From assembly GCF_900156345.1 (NCBI RefSeq), contig NZ_FTPP01000004.1:124001-188000 (forward strand): 64,000 bases of DNA, in the 5' to 3' direction. This document shows positions 37,643 to 45,648 of the stretch, piece after piece. Under the pieces are notes generated by a model that searched no databases, was not told the origin of the DNA, and saw nothing but the letters and a program-made list of their open reading frames with translations. Source of the DNA: Pontibacter indicus (lineage in GTDB: Bacteria; Bacteroidota; Bacteroidia; Cytophagales; Hymenobacteraceae). Made by a program: the position numbers and the translations under genes. How positions within the stretch are numbered: position 1 is the stretch's first letter; each line of letters opens with the position of its first letter.

Positions 37643-39070
37643 CTAGGCTATATTCGTCTGCTTTTCTGCCCGTTGCAAGGCCTGCAGTTCCGTTGCTACT
37701 AAGTCGGCAAATCCCGGGATCTCAGTCAGGTCGGTATCCCAGAAAAATTTATTAGCCAGCACAGCATTTACAACTTCCTGCGCTGACTCCAGTTGCCATA
37801 CCTGCTTGAAGAAAGCGAGTATTTCCGGAGTATCGTTGAGCGGAATGCGTTCTCCGTTCCATTCTCCTTTGTAGAATAGAATAAGTGCCGCCAGTGACTG
37901 CAGCAGTCGTTTAGGTAACTCACCTTTGCGCTTATGGTACTCCAGCACCGATGGCAGCACACGCACCCTGTATTTTGAAATTGAATTAAGGGAGATGCTG
38001 ATCAGTTCGTGGTAGATGAACGGATTCTGGAAACGCTCAATTACGTCGTTGGCAAACTGCTCCAACTCTTCCTGTGGCAGGTCCAGCGTCGGGATGATTT
38101 CTTCAAAAATAGCTTTCCGGATAAAGCTGCCCGCCTTGCTGTCTTCAATGGCTTCGCGCACCGTGCGGAGTCCCTGCAGGTAGGCGACTGGCACAAGAGC
38201 GGTATGCGCTCCGTTCAGAATGCGCACTTTGCGGGTACGGTAAGGGGTAAGGTCCTCCACAAATTTTACCTGCAAGTTAGCTTCGTGGGCCGGAAAAGCA
38301 GCTCTCACCACTTCAGGAGCCTCAATCACCCACAGGTGGAATGGCTCAGCTTTCACCACCAGGTTATCCTCGTAGCCGAGTTCCTGCTGTATTTCCTGTA
38401 TGTTGTCTTTCGGGAAGCCTGGTACAATACGGTCTACCAGCGTGTTGCAAAAGTGATTGTGCTGCTCGACCCAGGCGGTGAAATCAGCCGGGAGGTTCCA
38501 GTGTTTGGCGTAGGCCAGGATGGCGTATCGCAGGGCCTCTCCGTTTTTCTCGATCAGTTCGCAAGGGATCAGGTATAGCCCTTTGTCGGGAGCGCCTGCA
38601 AAATGACGGAATCGATGGTATAGCAAAGCCGTCAACTTACCCGGAAAGCTGTTCGGCAAGCTTTCCATACCTGTGTCGGCTCCATCGAAAGCGATGCCCG
38701 CCTCCGTGGTGTTGGAAATGACAAACTGCAGCTCCGGGTTTTCGGCTAGTGCCAGGTAGGCCTTGTAGTTCTCGTAAGGGTTGGTCGCATCGGCGATGCA
38801 GCTGATCAGACGCAGCTCGCGGGTCGTTTCGCCACCCTGTATACCTTCCAGCAGAACGTGGTACAGCCCCTCCTGCTGTTGTAGCAGATGCACGATTCCT
38901 TTGTCCAAGGGCTGCACGATGTGCACCTGCCCATCGAAGTCGGTACGTTCATTAAGCAAGTCAATGATCCAGTCCACGAAACCGCGGAGAAAATTGCCTT
39001 CTCCAAATTGCAATACCTTTACTGGGTGCTGCTGCGGCAAACTGGCTGTGCGACGGTTGAGCTGCTTCAT
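37643..39070 (-). CDS. uxaB: Tagaturonate reductase (altronate oxidoreductase)
   Basis: Starting at 39070 (MKQLNRRTASLPQQHPVKVLQFGEGNFLRGFVDW) the protein has 475 residues. A longer reading from 39172 adds 34 residues that do not resemble the family and would overlap the operator at 39166. The Rossmann motif QFGEGNFLRGF, NTTEAGIAFDGADTGMESLPNSFPGKLTALLYHRF, and VEDLTPYRTRKVRILNGAHTALVPVAYL identify the long-chain mannitol-dehydrogenase type. It reduces tagaturonate to altronate with NADH. It heads the uronate operon; an operator-like palindrome is about 100 bases upstream. Confidence 0.93.
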   Translation of the reverse strand: MKQLNRRTASLPQQHPVKVLQFGEGNFLRGFVDWIIDLLNERTDFDGQVHIVQPLDKGIVHLLQQQEGLYHVLLEGIQGGETTRELRLISCIADATNPYENYKAYLALAENPELQFVISNTTEAGIAFDGADTGMESLPNSFPGKLTALLYHRFRHFAGAPDKGLYLIPCELIEKNGEALRYAILAYAKHWNLPADFTAWVEQHNHFCNTLVDRIVPGFPKDNIQEIQQELGYEDNLVVKAEPFHLWVIEAPEVVRAAFPAHEANLQVKFVEDLTPYRTRKVRILNGAHTALVPVAYLQGLRTVREAIEDSKAGSFIRKAIFEEIIPTLDLPQEELEQFANDVIERFQNPFIYHELISISLNSISKYRVRVLPSVLEYHKRKGELPKRLLQSLAALILFYKGEWNGERIPLNDTPEILAFFKQVWQLESAQEVVNAVLANKFFWDTDLTEIPGFADLVATELQALQRAEKQTNIA

Positions 39071-39165
39071 AATGATCTGATTTTGAATAGGTATAAGCTC
39101 CTGTTGTTGAATATTTCTTCTTGATATTTTCTGCGATGCAGATGGCACCCTGTTTTTGACAAAAC

Positions 39166-39183
39166 TGTGCAATCGATTGTATG
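39166..39183. promoter_or_regulatory. Candidate LacI-type operator upstream of uxaB
   Basis: TGTGCAATCGATTGTATG has a perfect CAATCGATTG core centred on CG and matches 13 of 18 positions of TGCGCAATCGATTGCGCA. It is 96 bases upstream of the uxaB start, between that promoter and the end of the LacI-type gene. Confidence 0.55.
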
Positions 39184-39191
39184 CTGCTTCT

Positions 39192-39219
39192 AAAAAACAG
39201 CCGCCTTTTACAGCGGCTG
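39192..39219 (-). terminator. Terminator of the LacI-type regulator gene
   Basis: CAGCCGC (39198-39204) and GCGGCTG (39213-39219) with an 8-base loop; six T follow on the minus strand. It is 25 bases past the regulator stop. Confidence 0.9.
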
Positions 39220-39243
39220 GTGCCTTGCTTCCGGCGCCTCCAG

Positions 39244-40269
39244 CTACTTGCGCAGCGTCGACTTACGGACGATCAGTTCCGGCTTCAACACCGTCTTCTG
39301 AGACACAATGCCTTTCTCGCCGGCCTTGAAGTGCTCAAAAAAGAGCTCGGCCGTGATATTGCCCATCTTGATGCTGCGCTGATCCACGGTCGTGAGCGGC
39401 GGATCTGTGAACGAGGTAAACGGTTCGTTCGAGAACCCGGCCAGTGCCACCTGCTCTGGTATCTGGATATCACGCTCCTTCAGCACCTGCATGGCGCCCA
39501 TGGCGGCGTAGTCACTGGCGGAGAACACCGCATCCGGCATTTGCTTGAGCTTGAGCAGCTTTTTCATGCTCTCTCTGCCATCCTCCAGCTGCAGGTCGCT
39601 CTTGATGACCAACTGCTCATCATATGGTATCTCGTAGTCACGGAGTGCATCGGTGTAGCCGCGCAGACGCTCCTTGAAAACGCTCACCTTCTTCGGGCTG
39701 GTGAAGTGCGCAATGCGCCTGCAGCCTTGCTGGATCAGGTGCTCCACCGTTTTATAGGAGCCCAGGTAGTCGTCGATCATCACCTGACTCACTTCCAGCT
39801 CGTCGGTAGTGCGGTCAAACAGCACCAGCGGTATACCTTTCGACTGCACCTTTTTGAAGTGGTCGAAGTTCTCTGTGTTCTTGCCGATAGAGGCGATAAT
39901 GCCGTCTACGCGTGCATTCAGCAGCGCCTCGATCGTCTGTACTTCCTTCTCGTAGTTGTCATACGACTGACAGATGATCACCTTGTAATTCAAGTTGTTG
40001 GCGATCTCCTCAATGCCCCGTACCACCGAGGCGAAAAAGAAACGATCCGCCGTGGGCACGATCACACCGATGATGTAGCTCTTGCCATGGCGCAGTGCCG
40101 CCGCGATGTTGTTGGGCTGGTAGTTCAGCTGTTTGGCCGTCTTCAGCACCGCTTTTTTGGTGGCATCGCTGATGCGCGGGTTATCATTGAGCGCGCGCGA
40201 CACCGTAGAAGCCGTAATATTCAGCTTCTCTGCAATATCATGTATCGTTACTTTCGTCTTTGTGGACAT
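39244..40269 (-). CDS. LacI-family transcriptional regulator of uronate/pectin genes
   Basis: The 341-residue protein has the LacI headpiece at 7-56 (TIHDIAEKLNITASTVSRALNDNPRISDATKKAVLKTAKQLNYQPN, with the usual hinge segment after it) and a periplasmic-binding-like core with the dimer and effector regions (GVIVPTADRFFFASVVRGIEEIANN, IPLVLFDRTTDELEVSQVMIDDYLGSY, DAVFSASDYAAMGAMQVLKERDIQIP). It lies between the uxaB and kduD units. Three matching CG-centred palindromes are at 39166, 41963 and 42202, so its likely regulon is uxaB-exuT, kduI-kduD and the pectin susC operon. The effector, perhaps KDG or a uronate, is unknown. Confidence 0.93.
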   Translation of the reverse strand: MSTKTKVTIHDIAEKLNITASTVSRALNDNPRISDATKKAVLKTAKQLNYQPNNIAAALRHGKSYIIGVIVPTADRFFFASVVRGIEEIANNLNYKVIICQSYDNYEKEVQTIEALLNARVDGIIASIGKNTENFDHFKKVQSKGIPLVLFDRTTDELEVSQVMIDDYLGSYKTVEHLIQQGCRRIAHFTSPKKVSVFKERLRGYTDALRDYEIPYDEQLVIKSDLQLEDGRESMKKLLKLKQMPDAVFSASDYAAMGAMQVLKERDIQIPEQVALAGFSNEPFTSFTDPPLTTVDQRSIKMGNITAELFFEHFKAGEKGIVSQKTVLKPELIVRKSTLRK

Positions 40270-40305
40270 ATCTGTCTTGAGGGCCTTTTCCGGATTGCCG
40301 GTGCC

Positions 40306-41100
40306 CTACTGTTCGTTGGCCGGTTTACCGATGGTTGCTAATATACCACCATCTACATAAATAATCTGGCCATTTATAAAATCACTCGCTCTGCTGGATA
40401 GAAAAACAGCAGTACCGCCCAAGTCCTCCGGATCGCCCCAGCGACCGGCCGGGGTACGGCGCACAATAAAGTCGTTAAACGGATGTCCGTCCACGCGGAT
40501 AGGGGCTGTTTGCTCTGTTGCAAAGTAGCCCGGCCCGATGCCGTTCACCTGTATGTTATACCTGGCCCACTCCGTGGCAAGGTTGCGCGTCAGCATTTTA
40601 AGGCCGCCTTTGGCAGCCGCGTAGGCCGAAACCGTGTCGCGGCCCAGTTCGCTCATCATGGAGCAGATGTTGATGATCTTACCCTGCCGGCGCTCCACCA
40701 TGTAGCGGGCCACGTGCTTCGATACGATGAAGGGGGCGGTCAGGTCCACGTCGAGTACCTGTCTGAAATCTGCCTCGTCCATCTCCAGCGCAGGTATGCG
40801 TTTGATGATGCCGGCATTGTTTACCAGAATGTTGATCGGGCCTACTTCCTGCTCTATCTGCGCAATGCTTTCCTTTACATGCTGTGCGTTCGTGACGTCG
40901 AACAAGTAGCCGTAGGCAGTCAGGCCTGCTGCTCTGTAACTTGCGAGGGCCTCCTCCATTTTGGAGGGCGTGTGGCCGTTGATGACCAGCGTAGCTCCGG
41001 CCTTGCCTATTGCGGTGGCCATGGCCATGCCCAAACCGTGGGTGGCGCCGGTAATCAAGGCAACTTGTCCGCTCAGGTCAAACAATCCGTTCATGTTCAT
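40306..41100 (-). CDS. kduD: 2-deoxy-D-gluconate 3-dehydrogenase / 2,5-diketo-3-deoxygluconate reductase
   Basis: This 264-residue short-chain dehydrogenase has TGATHGLG at 17-24, NNAG near 94-97, catalytic S147, Y160 and K164 (YAAAKGG), and NVNGIGPGYF-like INGIGPGYFATEQTAPIR afterwards. KduD turns the KduI product 3-deoxy-D-glycero-2,5-hexodiulosonate into KDG. It begins one base after kduI stops, and the pair is the usual kdu unit. Gluconate 5-dehydrogenases are similar, but the neighbour kduI decides the call. Confidence 0.92.
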   Translation of the reverse strand: MNMNGLFDLSGQVALITGATHGLGMAMATAIGKAGATLVINGHTPSKMEEALASYRAAGLTAYGYLFDVTNAQHVKESIAQIEQEVGPINILVNNAGIIKRIPALEMDEADFRQVLDVDLTAPFIVSKHVARYMVERRQGKIINICSMMSELGRDTVSAYAAAKGGLKMLTRNLATEWARYNIQVNGIGPGYFATEQTAPIRVDGHPFNDFIVRRTPAGRWGDPEDLGGTAVFLSSRASDFINGQIIYVDGGILATIGKPANEQ

Positions 41101-41101
41101 C

Positions 41102-41941
41102 TTACTTCAGGTCAGTAGGTGCTACTTTGTCCATGTCGTTGTAGTCCAGGTTTTCTCCGGCCATACCCCAAATAAAGGTATAGTTGGAGGTTCCGGCACC
41201 GCTGTGGATGGACCAGGGCGGCGAAATGATGGCCTGGTTGTTCTTCACCCAAAGGTGGCGCGTTTCTTCCGGCTCACCCATAAAGTGGCACACGGCCTGG
41301 TCTTCCGGCAGTTCAAAGTAGAAGTACGCCTCCATGCGGCGGTCATGGGTATGTGCCGGCATGGTGTTCCATACGCTGCCCGGCTGCAACTCGGTAATGC
41401 CCATCTGCAGCTGACAAGTCTCCACCACACTATTGATAAGCACTTTGCGGATGATGCGGTGATTCGAGTTCTCCAGAGCGCCCAGTTCTACTGTCTCGGC
41501 TTCGCTCAGCGATACCTTACGCGTAGGGTAGGTGTGGTGCGCGGGGGCAGAGTTAAAGTAATAGAGTGCCTTTCCTGCTTCGCTTGTGTTGAAATAGATC
41601 TCTTTGGCGCCTTTCCCTATATACAAGGCCTCTTTAGGGGCTAGCTCGTAAATCTCGCCATCCACGGTCACACTTCCGGCCGCTCCAACATTGATAATGC
41701 CAATCTCCCGGCGATCCAGAAAATATTCGGAACGCAGCGTCGGGAAGGACTCTAATTTCAGAGGCTGCCCCACCGGATGGGCGCCTCCTACCACCAATCT
41801 GTCGTGCAAGGTATAGGTCGCGTGCACGGTGTCCGCTTCAAACAGCTGTTCGATCAGGAAGTGCTCGCGCAGTTTTGCTGTATCATAGTTCCGGCTGTCA
41901 GCTGGGTGGGTGGCGTGTCTTACGGTATAGGATATGCTCAT
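41102..41941 (-). CDS. kduI: 5-keto-4-deoxyuronate isomerase (4-deoxy-L-threo-5-hexosulose-uronate ketol-isomerase)
   Basis: At 279 residues it is a standard KduI cupin. The opening is YTVRHATHPADSRNYDTAKLREHFLIEQLF. The middle VGGAHPVGQPLKLESF is conserved, and the metal ligands lie in NTMPAHTHDRRMEAYFYFEL (two histidines and a glutamate) followed by WSIHSGAGTSNYTFIWGMAGENLDY. It isomerises the unsaturated uronate released by GH105 from lyase products. It is the first gene of the kdu pair and divergent from susC across a 440-base region with two operators. Confidence 0.97.
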   Translation of the reverse strand: MSISYTVRHATHPADSRNYDTAKLREHFLIEQLFEADTVHATYTLHDRLVVGGAHPVGQPLKLESFPTLRSEYFLDRREIGIINVGAAGSVTVDGEIYELAPKEALYIGKGAKEIYFNTSEAGKALYYFNSAPAHHTYPTRKVSLSEAETVELGALENSNHRIIRKVLINSVVETCQLQMGITELQPGSVWNTMPAHTHDRRMEAYFYFELPEDQAVCHFMGEPEETRHLWVKNNQAIISPPWSIHSGAGTSNYTFIWGMAGENLDYNDMDKVAPTDLK

Positions 41942-41962
41942 GGCTGATTTATACTGTCAGTT

Positions 41963-41980
41963 TGCGTAATCGTTTGCGCA
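41963..41980. promoter_or_regulatory. Candidate LacI-type operator at the kduI promoter
   Basis: TGCGTAATCGTTTGCGCA matches 16 of 18 positions of the symmetric consensus TGCGCAATCGATTGCGCA, centred on CG, 22 bases upstream of the kduI start codon. This position would block kduI transcription. Confidence 0.65.
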
Positions 41981-42201
41981 AAGTAGTAAATTTTTTTACA
42001 CAACAATAATATTTTTAGAAAAATTGCTGTCCGCGTGCAGGATGAAGCTGGAGAATTGGTTTTTAGATGGAGATTTCAAAATGTCAATAAATAGACTCCT
42101 TTCTTATCTTATTTTCAAAAATGTTTAAACAAACATGTTGCGGAATGATTATTTGAAAAATAAAAGAACTTTTTATTGTTTTTTTTGAGGAGAGTTATTA
42201 A

Positions 42202-42219
42202 AATGCAATCGGTTGCGCA
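42202..42219. promoter_or_regulatory. Candidate LacI-type operator at the susC promoter
   Basis: AATGCAATCGGTTGCGCA matches 14 of 18 positions of the same consensus. It lies 163 bases before the susC start. TTGTGCAA follows five bases after the TTGCGCAA end. Confidence 0.55.
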
Positions 42220-42381
42220 AATAATTTGTGCAAGCAAAGCAAAAGTTTGAGTTCAAGTAGTGCAACTAAGTAACCGTTGCAGGAATTTAAGCTTAGCCAG
42301 CAACGCGCCGAAATTACATGCACAAGGTTTTATACCTGGAGAATCAATACAGTCCTTATTATAACAAACTAATCTATACCT

Positions 42382-45300
42382 ATGCAACTTGTTTTACTAA
42401 AGAAGATGAAGTACCTGCTCACGGTATCGTTTGTCTTCGCCGCCTTTGCCAGCGCGTTTGCCCAGGGCTTTGCTGTTTCCGGTAAAGTAGTGGATGAGAA
42501 AGGGGAGGGCTTACCCGGCGTTACTGTCCTGGTGAAGGGTACCACAGTGGCAGCGCCTACGGATGCCGAGGGTGGCTACAGGCTGACTGCCCCAAGTGGT
42601 GATGCCGTGTTGGTGTTTCGCTTTATAGGCTACCAGGCGCAGGAAGTACAGATAGGCAGCCGTGCCACAGTTGATGTAAGGCTGCAGCCCGATGCGAAAG
42701 CGCTGGAGGAAGTAGTGGTCATAGGTTATCAGACAGTATCCAGAAAAGAACTTACAAGCTCGGTGTCGTCGATCAGCGCCAAGCAGCTGCAGGATGTGCC
42801 GGTAAGTACGGCTGCTGAGGCACTTGCCGGTAGGTTGGCCGGTGTGCAGGTAACAACGTCTGAAGGCCAGCCAGGAGCGCAGATACAGATCCGTGTTCGT
42901 GGGGGCGGTTCCATTACGCAGGACAACTCACCTTTATATATAGTGGACGGAGTGCAGGTAGAAGACGCCTTGTCTTTTCTGTCTCCCCAGGAAATTCAGT
43001 CGATTGACGTGTTGAAAGATGCCGCCTCTACGGCCATTTATGGTGCGCGTGGTGCCAATGGGGTTATTGTAATCACAACCAAAGGAGGCCGGGAGATGCC
43101 AACGCAGGTGACTTATAATGGCTTCGCCGGTGTCAGAAGCATCGTGAACAAGCTGGATGTGATGAGCCCGTACGACTACGTGAAGTATCAGCACCAGATT
43201 TATAACTTCAACACGGACCAGAAAACAAGAGAGTCTTTTGAAGAGCGCTACGGCCGTTATGAAGACCTGGATATTTATAGGGACATGCCCTTTGCTGATT
43301 GGCAGGACAAAGTATTTGGCAGAAATGCCTTCAATCAAACGCACATTCTGGGCGTAACGGGCGGTTCCAAAACAACTTCTTTCAACCTTTCGCTGAACCA
43401 TACAGATGAGGAGGGCATCATGCTTAACTCTGGCTTCCAGCGAACAATGGCTTCCTTCAAGTTTGACCACAAAGTCAATGATCGCTTCAAGGTAGGTTTG
43501 AATACCCGTTACAGCCGCCAGACAATTGAGGGGGTAGGTACATCCAGTACCGGCACGCAAAGCACAAACAGGCTGAGAAATGCCGTTCGGTTCAGGCCTT
43601 TTGTAGCGCCGGGTATGGAGCAGCAGGTGGATGAGTTTGATCCTGAGTTTGCCAACCTGACCAACCTGACCAGCCCTGTGCTGCTTGCCAATCAGGAGCT
43701 GCGATATGACTACAGAAACGACCTGCTTCTGAACGGTTGGTTTAGCTATGATATCATCAAGAACCTGACCTTCAAGAGCGTGGCAGGTATTACCACTACA
43801 AACAGAGATGTAAATGAATTTGATGGTCCGGTTACGAGCGTGGCCAGACAAAACAATGACCAGCCTGTAGTAGAGTTAAGAGCGGGCGAGGCCTTGTCGA
43901 TTACTAATTCGAACACGCTGAACTATAGGTTTAAGCTTGGGGAAGCGCATGATATAAATGCTTTGATCGGACAGGAAATCTGGCAGCGTGGCTCTAAAAA
44001 CAGAAATGTCATAACCAAATGGCTTCCAGTTGATATTACGCCGGAGCAGGCTTTTGCAGGTATAGACAAAGCAACGCCTCCTGCCGACATGATTCAGATT
44101 GCACCTACAACATTTGAGCAAGAGGAAAGATTGTTGTCCTACTTCGGTCGCCTGAGCTACAGCTTCAACGACAAATACCGTGCTGTGTTCAATCTGCGTC
44201 GCGATGCTTCCTCTCTGTTCGCTCCTGGAAACCGGGTTGGATACTTTCCTTCTGCATCACTAGCCTGGCACATCGGCGAAGAAAGCTTCATGGAGGGCAC
44301 ACGCAACTGGTTGTCTGACTTAAAACTTAGAGTAAGTGCGGGTGCTGTTGGTAACAACCGCATCGGAGTAGACCTGTGGAAGACGATGTTTACTACTTCC
44401 AGCAACTATGGTTATGCGTTTACCGAGTCAGTTACACCCGGCACGATTGCGGAGGAACTGGCAAACTCTCGCCTGAAGTGGGAATCGACCATCTCCAGGA
44501 ACGTAGGTTTGGATTTCTCCATCCTGAACGGCAGAGTTAACGGCTCAGTAGACCTCTACAAAAACAGCGTAACGGACCTGCTCCTGAGAGGAAAAATCCC
44601 TCAGACGAGCGGTTATGATGCCCAATTCCAGAACATCGGCGAAACGGAGAATAAAGGCCTGGAAATTCAGTTGGATGGCGCTGTGGTTTCTACCTCGGAC
44701 TTTACCTGGAACGCCAACTTTAACATGGCCTTCAACAGGAACAAGATTGTAAGCCTGGGAACTGCCCCTAATGGTAGCCCGGTTAATTCCTACCTCGTGG
44801 AGTCCGGATGGGTGAGCAGCTCTTACCAGGATTATCTTGTGCAGGTTGGCCAGCCTATCGGGCAGTTCTACGGTTACGTGACCGATGGTTACTATTCCTT
44901 GAATGATTTTAATTACGATGCGGCCACCCAGACTTATACCTTGAAAGATGGCGTGCCGGATAGCCGTGCTGTTGCCTTGGGCAACAAAGCGCCACAACCA
45001 GGCGACCTCAAGCTCAAGAAGCTTTCCGACTCGGAAAGCATGCTGATCACGACCGAAGACAGAACTGTGCTTGGCAATGCGCAGCCTAAGTTTACTGGCG
45101 GCATTAACCAGCAGTTTGCCTACAAGGGTTTCGACCTCAGCGTGTTCATGAACTTCTCTTACGGCAATAAGGTGTACAACGCCAACAAGCTGGAATTTAC
45201 CACACAGTACCTGTACCGCGACAACAACATGCTCAGCCTGATGAACGACAGATGGAAGTGGTATGATGACAACGGACAACTGGTGACAGACCCTGAGCAG

Positions 45301-45630
45301 CTTGCCGCCATGAACCAGAACACCAAGTACTGGACGCCCGCCGGTGGCCAATACTTCCTGCACTCATTTGCTATCGAAGACGGCTCCTTCCTGCGCATCA
45401 GCAACCTGACCCTGGGTTACTCGCTACCGGAGAGCCTGCTGCAGAAAACAAGGGTGGTTTCAAAAATGAGAGTTTACGCAACCGTTAACAACCTGCTGAC
45501 CATTACCGGATACTCTGGATACGACCCTGAGGCGAACACCAGAAGAAACAACCCGCTGACGCCTGCTGTTGACTATGCCGCTTACCCGCGCAGCCGCTTC
45601 ATCCTAGGTGGTGTTAATGTAACTTTCTAA
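42382..45630 (+). CDS. SusC/RagA-type TonB-dependent outer-membrane transporter (pectin locus 1)
   Basis: At 1082 residues this is a full SusC: signal peptide to about residue 28 (ending AFAQG), carboxypeptidase-regulatory-like domain (FAVSGKVVDEKGEGLPGVTVLVKGTT), TonB box-plug region ALEEVVVIGYQTVSRKELTSSVSSI, plug ending with DVLKDAASTAIYGARGANGVIVITTKGG, and a long barrel ending FILGGVNVTF. With the SusD protein next to it, it moves large oligosaccharides over the outer membrane. Downstream PL1 and CE8 genes point to oligogalacturonides. It opens the plus-strand operon opposite kduI. Confidence 0.96.
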   Translation: MQLVLLKKMKYLLTVSFVFAAFASAFAQGFAVSGKVVDEKGEGLPGVTVLVKGTTVAAPTDAEGGYRLTAPSGDAVLVFRFIGYQAQEVQIGSRATVDVRLQPDAKALEEVVVIGYQTVSRKELTSSVSSISAKQLQDVPVSTAAEALAGRLAGVQVTTSEGQPGAQIQIRVRGGGSITQDNSPLYIVDGVQVEDALSFLSPQEIQSIDVLKDAASTAIYGARGANGVIVITTKGGREMPTQVTYNGFAGVRSIVNKLDVMSPYDYVKYQHQIYNFNTDQKTRESFEERYGRYEDLDIYRDMPFADWQDKVFGRNAFNQTHILGVTGGSKTTSFNLSLNHTDEEGIMLNSGFQRTMASFKFDHKVNDRFKVGLNTRYSRQTIEGVGTSSTGTQSTNRLRNAVRFRPFVAPGMEQQVDEFDPEFANLTNLTSPVLLANQELRYDYRNDLLLNGWFSYDIIKNLTFKSVAGITTTNRDVNEFDGPVTSVARQNNDQPVVELRAGEALSITNSNTLNYRFKLGEAHDINALIGQEIWQRGSKNRNVITKWLPVDITPEQAFAGIDKATPPADMIQIAPTTFEQEERLLSYFGRLSYSFNDKYRAVFNLRRDASSLFAPGNRVGYFPSASLAWHIGEESFMEGTRNWLSDLKLRVSAGAVGNNRIGVDLWKTMFTTSSNYGYAFTESVTPGTIAEELANSRLKWESTISRNVGLDFSILNGRVNGSVDLYKNSVTDLLLRGKIPQTSGYDAQFQNIGETENKGLEIQLDGAVVSTSDFTWNANFNMAFNRNKIVSLGTAPNGSPVNSYLVESGWVSSSYQDYLVQVGQPIGQFYGYVTDGYYSLNDFNYDAATQTYTLKDGVPDSRAVALGNKAPQPGDLKLKKLSDSESMLITTEDRTVLGNAQPKFTGGINQQFAYKGFDLSVFMNFSYGNKVYNANKLEFTTQYLYRDNNMLSLMNDRWKWYDDNGQLVTDPEQLAAMNQNTKYWTPAGGQYFLHSFAIEDGSFLRISNLTLGYSLPESLLQKTRVVSKMRVYATVNNLLTITGYSGYDPEANTRRNNPLTPAVDYAAYPRSRFILGGVNVTF

Positions 45631-45648
45631 TTTCTAAGTTGATCAGTA

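Larger units (their letters stand above)
41942..42381. other. Divergent promoter region between kduI and the pectin susC
   Basis: These 440 bases hold no gene. They are AT-rich compared with the flanks and contain two LacI-type operator candidates (41963-41980, 42202-42219), a T-rich stretch near 42170-42186, and TATACCTG copies near 42332 and 42376 just before the susC start. Confidence 0.6.
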
